Shown one piece after another: positions 5,200-13,178 of a DNA stretch of 14,897 nt (positions within the stretch are counted from its first letter, which is position 1; every line of letters starts with the position of its first letter). The position numbers were made by a program, and so were the translations under genes. The stretch is from Tissierellia bacterium (GTDB taxonomy: Bacteria; Bacillota; Clostridia; Tissierellales; Tissierellaceae), in the NCBI GenBank assembly GCA_012521625.1, contig JAAYLY010000092.1:1-14897 (forward strand), read 5' to 3'. The notes beneath the pieces were generated by a model, which was given only the letters and a program-made list of their open reading frames with translations, had not been told where the DNA came from and made no database searches.

Positions 5200-6636
5200 A
5201 TGGATTTTATACTAGATAAAGGTGGTAAGTATGAAGTAATCCTTATCTTTGAGGATTCCAAGGAATTGGAAAGAGGCAGTGACTTATTTAATTACCTTAA
5301 GGAAAGAGAGATCTTTAAGGGTAAACTAAAGGAAGTCTATGTGGACCTGTCTCCAAGGGGAGAAGAGATTATCCTTCTTGGATTAGGTAAGAAAGATAAG
5401 TTAAACTATAACTCCTTTAGAAAGGCTTTCCACAAATTAGGTAAGAAATTAGCTGAATATAAGATTCCAAGTGTTGGAATTAAGATTCCTAAGTTTGATG
5501 GCCTATGTTATAAAACTACTATAACAGCCGTCGCTGAAGGCCTTTTACAAGCTGAATATGCCTTCGATAAGTATATTAGTGATAAAAAAGATAAGGCAGC
5601 TGTTGAAAAAGTATACCTGGAAGTAGTAGAGAAGTTAAAGGAAGAAGCCTCAAAGGCCATCCAGGAAGCTAAGATCCTAATAGAAGGTATATTTCTAACT
5701 AGGGACCTAGTCAATGAAAGGCCTATAAAGATGTATCCAGAAACCCTAGCTAAGGCTGCAAAGGAAGCCCTAGAAGGTTTAGCTGTTAAGGTTGAGATAT
5801 TTGATAAGAAAGCTATAGAAGAACTAGGCATGAAGGCCTTCTTGGCAGTTGCACAGGGTTCAGATAAGGAGCCACGCTTTATAGTTATGACCTATGAAGG
5901 AGACCCTGAATCTGATGATAGAATTGCCCTCGTTGGAAAGGGTTTAACCTACGACTCTGGTGGATACGCCATAAAGCCTGGCAACAGCATGGATACCATG
6001 TTTACAGACATGGCTGGATCAGCTACTGTAATTGGGGCATTAAAGGCCATTGCTAAAGCTAAGCTTAAGAAAAATGTGGTAGGTATAGTGGCTGCTTGTG
6101 AAAACCTAATCTCCGGCTCTGCCTACAAGAATGGGGATATAGTAGGTTCAATGTCAGGTAAGACCATAGAGGTATTGAATACAGACGCAGAAGGTAGGCT
6201 AACACTGGCTGACGCCCTATGGTATGCTGCCACTGAAGTAAAGGCTAGTAGGATAATAGACTTGGCTACCCTAACTGGGGCCTGTGTAGTAGCCTTAGGC
6301 AATCTAACATCTGGAGCCATTACAAATGACGATGGTTTAATGGCAGAAGTTAAAGAGGCGGCTGAACTAGCTGGAGAATATGTATGGCAGCTTCCATCTT
6401 ATCCAGAGTATAAGGAGCTTATTAAAGGTGACTTTGCAGACTTAAAGAACACTGGCGGGAGGGGTGCTGGAGCAATTACTGCAGGCCTATTCCTAGAAGA
6501 ATTCGTAAACAAGGTACCATGGGTACACTTGGATATAGCAGGAACTGCCTATGATGCCAAGGGTAGGGACTACCTGCCAAAGGGTGCCACTGGTATCCAT
6601 GTTAAAACCCTATATTATCTAGTAAAGAATATGTAG
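5200..6636 (+). CDS. pepA: Leucyl aminopeptidase (M17 family)
   Basis: 478 residues, close to the usual 480-500. It has an N-terminal macro-like domain (about 1-150) and a C-terminal catalytic domain. The active site is complete. Counted from the translation, the metal ligands are Lys247, Asp252, Asp270, Asp329 and Glu331, and the catalytic residues are Lys259 and Arg333. All fall at a constant offset of 23 from the E. coli PepA residues as I recall them. Signature motifs are VGKGLTYDSGG and NTDAEGRLTLADAL. It is a cytosolic hexameric dimetal enzyme that releases N-terminal residues from peptides. A GAAGGAGGGA site lies before the ATG. It is a single-gene unit, convergent with the pyrophosphatase gene and sharing a terminator with it. 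Confidence 0.97.
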   Translation: MDFILDKGGKYEVILIFEDSKELERGSDLFNYLKEREIFKGKLKEVYVDLSPRGEEIILLGLGKKDKLNYNSFRKAFHKLGKKLAEYKIPSVGIKIPKFDGLCYKTTITAVAEGLLQAEYAFDKYISDKKDKAAVEKVYLEVVEKLKEEASKAIQEAKILIEGIFLTRDLVNERPIKMYPETLAKAAKEALEGLAVKVEIFDKKAIEELGMKAFLAVAQGSDKEPRFIVMTYEGDPESDDRIALVGKGLTYDSGGYAIKPGNSMDTMFTDMAGSATVIGALKAIAKAKLKKNVVGIVAACENLISGSAYKNGDIVGSMSGKTIEVLNTDAEGRLTLADALWYAATEVKASRIIDLATLTGACVVALGNLTSGAITNDDGLMAEVKEAAELAGEYVWQLPSYPEYKELIKGDFADLKNTGGRGAGAITAGLFLEEFVNKVPWVHLDIAGTAYDAKGRDYLPKGATGIHVKTLYYLVKNM

Positions 6637-6656
6637 TTAATTAGAAAAGAATTAGA

Positions 6657-6703
6657 AAAGTGGCTATTTTATAACTTGATAATAGTTATAAATAGCCACT
6701 TTG
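6657..6703. terminator. Bidirectional terminator between pepA and the pyrophosphatase gene
   Basis: AAAGTGGCTATTTTATAAC pairs with GTTATAAATAGCCACTTT around an 8-base loop, with one bulged T. The hairpin is followed by T-rich sequence on both strands. It starts about 20 bases after the pepA stop and lies about 85 bases past the stop of the convergent pyrophosphatase gene, so it can serve both. Confidence 0.85.
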
Positions 6704-6785
6704 TGTTTGTCCTTATACAATTATTTAATCTTAATCCTGGTTGACTTTATGTCCAGAAACAAGCTAATTTGTGTCCTTTTTAATA

Positions 6786-8438
6786 CTAAATTATATTCTC
6801 CTTATTAACTATTATATTAGTAATTGGCGGGATTACCTGCTTCTTCCTAGATAGGACTCCTGGTGCGTAAAAGGAGTTCCCTTCCAACTTGGCGTTGAAG
6901 GCCCTAGCAGCACTTTCCTTATTAGGCCCTACTACTATCATTTCCGAAGCCTCCTGGAATATATCCGTCAACATGAGAATGAGGATGGAATAGTCCTGTT
7001 CCCTAGCCCTTTCTTCCATAGTCTGTATAAGTTCATCCATCATACCCTTAAGGCTGTCTGGATCCATGGTATAGACTTGGGCGATTCCTACCTTTTCATC
7101 GTTTATGAGAAAGGACTTAAAATCTTGGCTTAAAATCTCCTTAGGGGTCTTACCCGTTAAGGAGGTGCCTGCCTTAAACATCTCCATGGCAAAGTTTTCC
7201 ACATCTAAGTCTGCAATTTTAGCCAATCTATCCAGTATCAATTTATCCGTTTTTGTAGAGGTTGGAGATTTAAATAAGAGGGTATCTGATATGATACCTG
7301 CTGCTAAAATTCCAGCTATCTTCTTTGAAGGCCTCCTACCATTTTCGAAGAATATGGAGGCAACTATTGTACAGGTGCTACCTACAGGTTCATTCCTAAA
7401 GTAGATAGGCGAACCTGTAAAGACATCTGCCACCCTATGATGGTCTATTATCTCTAGGATTTCCGCTTCCTCTAAACCATCTACCGATTGGCTCCGCTCA
7501 TTGTGATCCACCAGAATTACCTTCTTCTTTAAGCTGGATATTAAATGGTATCTGGAGATTGAGCCTACTACCTTTCTTTCGTTATCTATAACAGGATAGG
7601 CCCTATATCTGGTCTTTGACATATGAATCCTTACATCGTCTACCAAGTCGTCTATGGAAAAGTAAACTAGATTTTTAGTAGTCATAACATAACCCACAGG
7701 AATACTCTGGGTAATCAACTTAGAAGTAGTAAAAGTATCGTGGGGTGTGGAGATAACTGTAATATTCTTCTCCTGGGCTAATTCTATTAAGTTAGCTTCC
7801 AGCTTAGCGCTACCCGTTAAGATCATTAAGGATATATCACTCTTTAAGGCTACCTCCTGTATATCCTTCCTATCTCCACAGATGACTATATCATTTTCAT
7901 CTATATATTTCTTAAAAGTGCTTGGTTCCATAGCTAAGACCAGCAGCCTTCCTGTGAAGGCCTTTGGGTTCTTAGGTCTTACTATAGCCTCTGCTGTCAA
8001 TGTTTCTATTATATTATCAACGCTAGTGCCAGATTTCCCCAGGATGGTATTATCCCATATATCTATGTAATTTTGCATTATGTCCGCTAGGGTAACGATA
8101 CCTATTAATTGCTCATTTTCATCTACAACTGGTAAGCTATTTATATTATTCTTGCTCATAATATTTAAGGCCATCTTTAAAGATATGTCAGGACTTACTG
8201 GTGGAATCTTGTCAAAATTTAAATCCTCTACACTTAACCTAACGGTTTCCATCAATTCTGGTTCCTCTACACCGAAATAGTCTAGGATAAACTTAGTCTC
8301 CCTATTTATATCCCCTAGCCTAACAGGAATAGCTGTTAAATCCTCAGTGGCATTTTTATAGGCTGCATAGGCGATGGCTGAACAAATGGAGTCAGAATCA
8401 GGATTCTTATGGCCTATTACGTATACTGTATCTTTCAC
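6786..8438 (-). CDS. ppaC: Mn-dependent (family II) inorganic pyrophosphatase with CBS-DRTGG-CBS regulatory insert
   Basis: 550 residues. The DHH-type catalytic core is split: an N-terminal part with GHKNPDSDSI (metal ligands His10, Asp14, Asp16), and a part after residue 306 with VDHNE (Asp311), IDHH (Asp332-His334) and the substrate-binding SRKKQ (Arg531-Lys533). Between them lie a CBS domain (about 72-128), a DRTGG domain (about 135-245) and a second CBS domain (about 250-305). It hydrolyses pyrophosphate, pulling biosynthetic reactions forward. In the characterised C. perfringens homologue with this layout, AMP inhibits and Ap4A activates through the CBS/DRTGG part. The start is GTG with GGAGGT 6 bases upstream. 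It is a single gene with its own promoter and an unmodified complete catalytic set. Confidence 0.95.
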   Translation of the reverse strand: MKDTVYVIGHKNPDSDSICSAIAYAAYKNATEDLTAIPVRLGDINRETKFILDYFGVEEPELMETVRLSVEDLNFDKIPPVSPDISLKMALNIMSKNNINSLPVVDENEQLIGIVTLADIMQNYIDIWDNTILGKSGTSVDNIIETLTAEAIVRPKNPKAFTGRLLVLAMEPSTFKKYIDENDIVICGDRKDIQEVALKSDISLMILTGSAKLEANLIELAQEKNITVISTPHDTFTTSKLITQSIPVGYVMTTKNLVYFSIDDLVDDVRIHMSKTRYRAYPVIDNERKVVGSISRYHLISSLKKKVILVDHNERSQSVDGLEEAEILEIIDHHRVADVFTGSPIYFRNEPVGSTCTIVASIFFENGRRPSKKIAGILAAGIISDTLLFKSPTSTKTDKLILDRLAKIADLDVENFAMEMFKAGTSLTGKTPKEILSQDFKSFLINDEKVGIAQVYTMDPDSLKGMMDELIQTMEERAREQDYSILILMLTDIFQEASEMIVVGPNKESAARAFNAKLEGNSFYAPGVLSRKKQVIPPITNIIVNKENII

Positions 8439-8468
8439 TTTTTCACCTCCAATAAGTTATATTATTAC

Positions 8469-8498
8469 ATTATACCATTAAGGTAAAAAAATAAACAA
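8469..8498 (-). promoter_or_regulatory. Predicted sigma-A promoter for the pyrophosphatase gene
   Basis: TATAAT (8469-8474 on minus) is preceded by TGG, giving an extended -10 (TGnTATAAT). TTGTTT at 18 bases spacing (8493-8498) is an acceptable -35. Predicted transcription starts about 25 bases before the GTG. The rest of the 8499-8620 gap holds nothing I can identify. Confidence 0.6.
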
Positions 8499-8620
8499 GC
8501 TTGAAACTAATATACTTGGTGGACTTATATAGGATCCCATGGATTGTTATAGAAGAGTTAAAATCATTATAGATATGAGATTATATTATAGCCTAAGGAA
8601 AAATACAAGACAAACTACAT

Positions 8621-8656
8621 AAAAAAGAGGCCTTACTTATAAGTATAAAGCCTCTA
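8621..8656 (-). terminator. Terminator after the HExxH protein gene
   Basis: On the minus strand AGAGGCTTTA pairs with TAAGGCCTCT (one G-U pair). The intervening TACTTATAAGTA is itself self-complementary, so the stem can extend. A run of six U follows. It begins about 40 bases after the stop codon at 8698. Confidence 0.8.
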
Positions 8657-8697
8657 TTATTAGTTTAAATTAAGTCAACAAATATTTTATTCCCCTT

Positions 8698-9426
8698 TTA
8701 CACCCTATTATACTTCATCATACTTTCAAATAGCTTGTTAGCCTTTTCAAAATCAAAGGCTGCCAGGAAGATATAATCTAGAATATTGGGATCAAAATCT
8801 AAGTTCAATAGGGTCTTTGAAAAGCTCATACCAGCTATCTCCCCTGTGGATAAAAGCCTAGACCTGTGGGTATATAGCTTCCCCAAGGACCAAAGATCAA
8901 TTTTAAAGCTGTTGGTGTATAAATCCTTATCATTTTCTTCAATAAAGTGGAAGATTTCGTGGGCCAGAACTATATCCCTGAAATCAACCTTAAAGTAGTC
9001 GATCCTTAACTCTTTTAACAAACTTGTAGCCTCTCCAATATTTCCCTCATATATGATGATATTATTAGGTGTCTCAAATAAGCCAAAATATACAAAATCC
9101 ATAGCATCTTGCCTGTCCCTATACTCCACCTTTAGGCCTAAGTTCTTGGCTATATCTTGGATAGGAAGGTCTCCATATTTATTTCTAAGTTTCTCCGCTT
9201 CCTCTTTGCCACACTCTATAGATTTTACTATTATCTCCTCAATCATGCCTTCTGGAATCTTACCCCTGATAGGGTCCCTATTTATCTGATAGTGGGCAAA
9301 ATTCCTTTGCCCTATCTTCATAAGCCCTTTAATTTGCTTCCTTATAACATCCCCATTTTCTAAGGCTAATTCCCTATTTTCCCTTAGCTTCTTATTATCA
9401 TCTTTTTTAAACAATCTATTATTCAT
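8698..9426 (-). CDS. ImmA/IrrE-like HExxH metallopeptidase-type protein
   Basis: 242 residues. The zinc-binding helix is DIVLAHEIFHFIEE (His156, Glu157, His160), followed about 36 residues later by LLSTGEIAGMSFSKTLLNL. Glu196 in that segment occupies the position of the third ligand in ImmA/IrrE-type proteins (typical pattern E-x-x-A-N-x-F-A-x-x-L). Here Gly replaces the usual Asn. IrrE/ImmA family members cleave repressor proteins and so switch on regulons. The N-terminal 60 residues are very basic/polar, with no obvious helix-turn-helix. It starts 45 bp after the hydantoinase stop; the intervening hairpin is only a weak terminator, so it may be the third gene of that operon. GGTGG lies about 7 bases before the ATG. 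The peptidase fold is likely; its substrate is unknown. Confidence 0.7.
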   Translation of the reverse strand: MNNRLFKKDDNKKLRENRELALENGDVIRKQIKGLMKIGQRNFAHYQINRDPIRGKIPEGMIEEIIVKSIECGKEEAEKLRNKYGDLPIQDIAKNLGLKVEYRDRQDAMDFVYFGLFETPNNIIIYEGNIGEATSLLKELRIDYFKVDFRDIVLAHEIFHFIEENDKDLYTNSFKIDLWSLGKLYTHRSRLLSTGEIAGMSFSKTLLNLDFDPNILDYIFLAAFDFEKANKLFESMMKYNRV

Positions 9427-9451
9427 AAAACCACCTATTATATAAAATAAT

Positions 9452-9472
9452 AGAGGAGAAAAACTCTCCTCT
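9452..9472 (-). terminator. Weak terminator or attenuator between hydantoinase and HExxH genes
   Basis: AGAGGAGA and TCTCCTCT form a perfect 8-bp stem around a 5-base loop. The hairpin overlaps the hydantoinase TAG stop codon. The downstream run is ATTATTTTAT rather than continuous U, so it probably allows partial readthrough into the next gene. Confidence 0.6.
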
Positions 9473-11627
9473 ACATATCGTTCTTAGCACCTATTACTAT
9501 TACAGGCTCATTACTTGCCCTTAGCATCAATTCAGAATCCATAAGCATGGTCAATTGTTCGAGGCTTTGTAGTCCTTCAAAGTCAACGATTTTAGGTCCA
9601 ATACATAGGTAGATGTCTGGATTTAAGATGATGTCGGACTTGTAAGTTAACAACTTATTCCAAATATTAGTAACATGGGACCTGACACCTGCAATAGTAG
9701 TTGAAACTGCTGTACCATTTTCCCTCTGCCTTTGGATAAAGCCTTTAGTATTGATAACTCTAATTTCTTGTTTGTCTCCAACCTTATGGCCAAATACCCA
9801 GAAGTATTCATTGGATACTACCAGGTGAACTTGACTTGGTTGAACACCCATGGATTCAGCTGCCAACCTTCTAGCCTCATCTTCATCTACTATTGAAGCA
9901 AGGTCTTGGGTTGCGATTTCTGTAGTACCTGTAGCAATGGCTCTAACCTTTTGTGATTGTGTATCTATTTCGATTTGAATTTCAACAGAATCAGGGGTAG
10001 CTCCTGATTTTATAACTGAGTCTGTAGCTTCTTCCCTAATCTTTATAATATCCTCTTGAGTTGGATTTGGGATAACCCTTTCTACAGTATCCCTTACTAA
10101 CGCCAAGGCAACTCCGATGGATGAAATAACCTCAGCTTGGTCAGCAATTTGATATTTTAGTCCCATTAGTTCAGCTGTCCTTGGAAGAAGAACCTTAGCT
10201 CCTCCACCGCCACCAACTAATGAAATCTGGCTTCTCTCAATCTTGTATTTATCTGCTAACTCTTCTATTATTTCAATACATGTCTCTGCAGCATTATCCA
10301 GAACTCCTAATGCAGCATCCCTCCAGCTCATACCTAGGAATTTTCCTAAGGCTTCAAAGCCCTTCTTACAGCTTTCAGGATAACCGTAGGAGTAATCTCC
10401 CTCTTTAACATATCCTAATGCGTTGGCTGCACAAGTTGTAGTTAAGGCATATCTTGTACCATCTGCTGTTTCGATGGCAATGTAATCCGATGGGTCACCC
10501 GCTATTGGTATAATTTGAACTACCTTTGGATCTTTGATCTTTTCTGGTTCTGTAAAGGCTACATATGGTAGATTTGCTATATGGCAAGACCTTGGTCCCA
10601 CATGGATAATCCTTCCATTACCAGCTCTTATCATGGAGCCACCAGCAACACCACCGGTGTGAACGTCCATAGAAGTAATCATAGTCCTCTGTCCACCAAC
10701 AACTGCATAGTCAATCATAGGTCTACCATTTTTAATAACTCCGATATCTGTAGAGGTTCCCCCTACTTCAAAGAAGATACCATTTGATACCTTTAAGTGC
10801 ATCAAGGCACCTACTGTAGAAGCAGCTGGGCCTGAAAGCATTGTAAGTACAGGTCTCTTCCTCATCTCTTCAATATCCATTACACCACCGTCACCCCTCA
10901 TGATCATCAGTGGTGATTCGATTCCAGCCTTTCTTACAGCTTGTTCCGTTGAATTAGCAGTTTCAATCATCTTTGGAAGAATTGAACTGTTAACCACCGC
11001 CGTCCTAGTCCTTCTAGTTAATCCGTATAGTTTAGAAATGTCTGAAGCACATGTGGCCTCTACACCCATCTCCCTAGCCACTTCTTGGATAATTAATTCT
11101 TCCTGCATGTTGTCAACGCCGAAGGTTTTACTTGCAGCAATAACTGAACAGCCTTCATCTATCAATGATTTAATAGTTTCCTTAACCCTCTCCTTGGAGA
11201 ATTCGTTGTGTGGAATATATCTATATGCAGTGGTAATCTTCCTCTTACCAGATTTATCTAAAACTATATCTTTAATATTACCCTGGATTCTAGATAAAAA
11301 TCCTGTAAAGGCACCCTTGCCTGTTCCTATAATACCTACCTTTGCAACGTCCCCTTCCAGTAGGGCGTTAGTAGCTTGAGTAGTAGAATGGGCAATAAAT
11401 ACTACCTCTTTAGGATCTATCCCATTTTCATTTAAGCACTTTCTAAAGGATTCGATAACACCTGCTGAAACTCCCAGCTCATGATCATGGGTAGTAGGTA
11501 CTATACCAATACCTATGATCTCATAAGTGGAATTATCTATTGCAACTGCCTTAGTATTAGTTCCTCCTACGTCTATTCCCACTCTAACTTTTCTACCTAC
11601 ATTCTTTTCTGTTTCTACCTTAGCCAT
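9471..11627 (-). CDS. Hydantoinase/oxoprolinase (HyuA-like) family protein
   Basis: 718 residues from the chosen ATG. A slightly longer frame from 11645 overlaps the permease gene, but AAGGAGGA lies 8 bases before the 11627 ATG, which decides the start. The N-terminal actin/ASKHA-type ATPase carries GIDVGGTNTK (about 17-26), then HSTTQATNAL, SGPAAS (about 265), FFEVGGTSTD (about 285) and a glycine-rich VGGGGGAK near 471. These are the phosphate and adenosine motifs of hydantoinase A/oxoprolinase subunits, which open cyclic amides with ATP. The roughly 180 residues after position 530 are not part of a typical HyuA and may be a separate domain. No HyuB-type partner is nearby. It overlaps its ribosome binding site with the permease stop, so transport and hydrolysis are coupled. 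The exact substrate is unknown. Confidence 0.85.
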   Translation of the reverse strand: MAKVETEKNVGRKVRVGIDVGGTNTKAVAIDNSTYEIIGIGIVPTTHDHELGVSAGVIESFRKCLNENGIDPKEVVFIAHSTTQATNALLEGDVAKVGIIGTGKGAFTGFLSRIQGNIKDIVLDKSGKRKITTAYRYIPHNEFSKERVKETIKSLIDEGCSVIAASKTFGVDNMQEELIIQEVAREMGVEATCASDISKLYGLTRRTRTAVVNSSILPKMIETANSTEQAVRKAGIESPLMIMRGDGGVMDIEEMRKRPVLTMLSGPAASTVGALMHLKVSNGIFFEVGGTSTDIGVIKNGRPMIDYAVVGGQRTMITSMDVHTGGVAGGSMIRAGNGRIIHVGPRSCHIANLPYVAFTEPEKIKDPKVVQIIPIAGDPSDYIAIETADGTRYALTTTCAANALGYVKEGDYSYGYPESCKKGFEALGKFLGMSWRDAALGVLDNAAETCIEIIEELADKYKIERSQISLVGGGGGAKVLLPRTAELMGLKYQIADQAEVISSIGVALALVRDTVERVIPNPTQEDIIKIREEATDSVIKSGATPDSVEIQIEIDTQSQKVRAIATGTTEIATQDLASIVDEDEARRLAAESMGVQPSQVHLVVSNEYFWVFGHKVGDKQEIRVINTKGFIQRQRENGTAVSTTIAGVRSHVTNIWNKLLTYKSDIILNPDIYLCIGPKIVDFEGLQSLEQLTMLMDSELMLRASNEPVIVIGAKNDM

Positions 11628-11637
11628 AGTTTCCTCC

Positions 11638-12930
11638 TTATCCAAAATAAATATAAACTAGAACTAGATTAATCGCCGTTATGATCCAAGCCCAGAACAA
11701 TCCAGTCTTTAAGAAGTCTTTTACGGAAACCTTACTGTAGTTCAACGCCCACATGTTCCATGATTGAGTTGGACAAGCTGATAAGTTCATAGCTATAGTT
11801 GGAACATACATCAATGTGAACAAGTATGGAGTTGAAAAACTACCTATAGCATTAATAACTCCAACAGTGGCAGCACCTGCTCCGAAGATAGTCAATGGTC
11901 CACGGAATAATCCTGTAAGTGCCAATACTATAAAGGCAATTACTAATCCTAGAGTTGACTTAGGCAGCACTCCACCTAAGATCGGTTCAAAGAATGGGGC
12001 TGCTACTCCGGATATCTTATTAAAGATTGGTAGAACGAATAGAAACCCTAACAAGCTAGCAACGTCTACAACTCCATCGTAGAAGGTGCTGGATATTATC
12101 CTACTTGCATCCTTGAAGGTTGGGAAATGTCCAGTAACTGCAAGTCCGAATAAGGCTCCAACTATAAATGCAGGAATTGTTAACCAACCGAATACGATAG
12201 ATAGAGTGGTTGGGATAATTGGTGTGATCAAGGCAATAGCTGGTATATCATTGCTATCAGCCACACCTGCATCTAATTGTAAGGCCCAAGCCCTTCTCCT
12301 CTTCTTAGTAGTACGCATATTGAATACTAACATCAATGCAACTATTAATAATTGAACACCCATCGCTGGGAAGGCCCAATTTATATAATCTCTACCATAA
12401 ACCATGTCTGGAAAAATTGCTTGCATTTGACTAAATAATACAGTGTTAATATACATACCGCTTCCAACACTCATTAAATAGCTGGTAACAGCTAATGGTT
12501 TAGATACTCCCAGTGACATTAAGATTGGCAGTACTATAACCCCTATGGCAACTACTGCACCAGCACCGAATGTTGATGTGAAAATGATTCCAGTTACTAT
12601 AGATAAAAGGATAGTAACTATCTTTGGATTATCTCCACCTAATTCCGTTACACTTCTGATTAATTTAGCTGCGATACCAGTATCAACTAGTACCCTACCA
12701 AACCAACTTCCGAATATAACATTTACAGCTGTTGCTCCCCAGCTTTCTGGTCCACCTTGTAAGATGTTGACCATTGCTTCATCCCAAGTCAATCTTCCCC
12801 CTATAATACATAGGAATGTCCAAATTACTCCCATGCCTAGGAAGCCTATCATCAGGTTGCCGCCCTTAGCAGCGTAATAAATAAGCGCTACATACGTAAT
12901 TAGTAGAATAACACCTATTGCTAAATCCAT
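11638..12930 (-). CDS. Ion-transporter superfamily permease (GntP/CitMHS-like)
   Basis: 430 residues, very hydrophobic, with about 10-12 predicted membrane segments in two halves. Small-residue loops resemble those of the ion-transporter superfamily, e.g. TFGAGAVVAIGVIVLPILMSL in the first half and GPLTIFGAGAATVGVINAI in the second. A positively charged loop (TTKKRRRAW) lies near the middle. Members of this superfamily (GntP, CitMHS, DcuC types) import carboxylates or organic acids with cations. It is preceded by AAGGAGG and immediately followed by the hydantoinase gene, whose start lies 10 bp past the stop. The pairing suggests uptake of the cyclic amide or carboxylate used by the hydantoinase (inference). 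Family placement within the superfamily is uncertain. Confidence 0.75.
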   Translation of the reverse strand: MDLAIGVILLITYVALIYYAAKGGNLMIGFLGMGVIWTFLCIIGGRLTWDEAMVNILQGGPESWGATAVNVIFGSWFGRVLVDTGIAAKLIRSVTELGGDNPKIVTILLSIVTGIIFTSTFGAGAVVAIGVIVLPILMSLGVSKPLAVTSYLMSVGSGMYINTVLFSQMQAIFPDMVYGRDYINWAFPAMGVQLLIVALMLVFNMRTTKKRRRAWALQLDAGVADSNDIPAIALITPIIPTTLSIVFGWLTIPAFIVGALFGLAVTGHFPTFKDASRIISSTFYDGVVDVASLLGFLFVLPIFNKISGVAAPFFEPILGGVLPKSTLGLVIAFIVLALTGLFRGPLTIFGAGAATVGVINAIGSFSTPYLFTLMYVPTIAMNLSACPTQSWNMWALNYSKVSVKDFLKTGLFWAWIITAINLVLVYIYFG

Positions 12931-12965
12931 AGTGTCCTCCTTATACTTATTTTTGCTTGTTATTT

Positions 12966-12981
12966 GGTTAACGTTTTAACC
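12966..12981. promoter_or_regulatory. Candidate operator palindrome at the permease promoter
   Basis: GGTTAA and TTAACC are perfect 6-base inverted arms around a 4-base spacer. The element lies about 10 bases downstream of the -10 box and so covers the predicted transcription start, the classic place for a repressor site. It is 35 bases before the permease ATG. No regulator gene is in the window. Confidence 0.5.
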
Positions 12982-12991
12982 CTATTTTTTT

Positions 12992-13020
12992 ATTATAAAA
13001 CATAAAAGGAAGTTTCACAA
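12992..13020 (-). promoter_or_regulatory. Predicted sigma-A promoter for the permease-hydantoinase operon
   Basis: TTGTGA -35 (13015-13020) and consensus TATAAT -10 (12992-12997) are exactly 17 bases apart on the minus strand. The start point would be near 12985, just before the GGTTAA palindrome. The -35 box is inside one arm of the hairpin that ends the preceding gene. Confidence 0.65.
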
Positions 13021-13052
13021 CACAAAAGTTCATTCCGTACAGTGAAACTTCC
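13008..13052 (-). terminator. Hairpin after the NlpC-like gene, overlapping the permease -35 box
   Basis: GGAAGTTTCAC (13008-13018) and GTGAAACTTCC (13042-13052) are perfect 11-base inverted arms with a 23-base loop. On the minus strand they are followed by TTTTATGTTTT. This is a plausible though large-looped terminator for the gene at 13179-14279, whose stop lies about 125 bases upstream; the rest of that gap is AT-rich with no gene. Confidence 0.6.
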
Positions 13053-13178
13053 ATTAAGTGTAGAGAAATCAATAGCTACGAGTGGTAAAAAATTCCATTT
13101 TTGCATTTATTGTCAACATTTCTTGCAATAGTATAAAAAACAATCCCTCTATCTTTTATCTTATTTTTCCATTTTTTA

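Noticed and set aside
5508..5831. Antisense open frame within pepA
   Set aside because: It is a shadow of a clearly conserved gene, with no ribosome binding site or recognisable domain. The same applies to frames opposite alr, the pyrophosphatase, hydantoinase, permease and NlpC-like genes.
11628..11645. Hydantoinase start at 11645 overlapping the permease gene
   Set aside because: AAGGAGGA lies within this extension at the right distance from the ATG at 11627.
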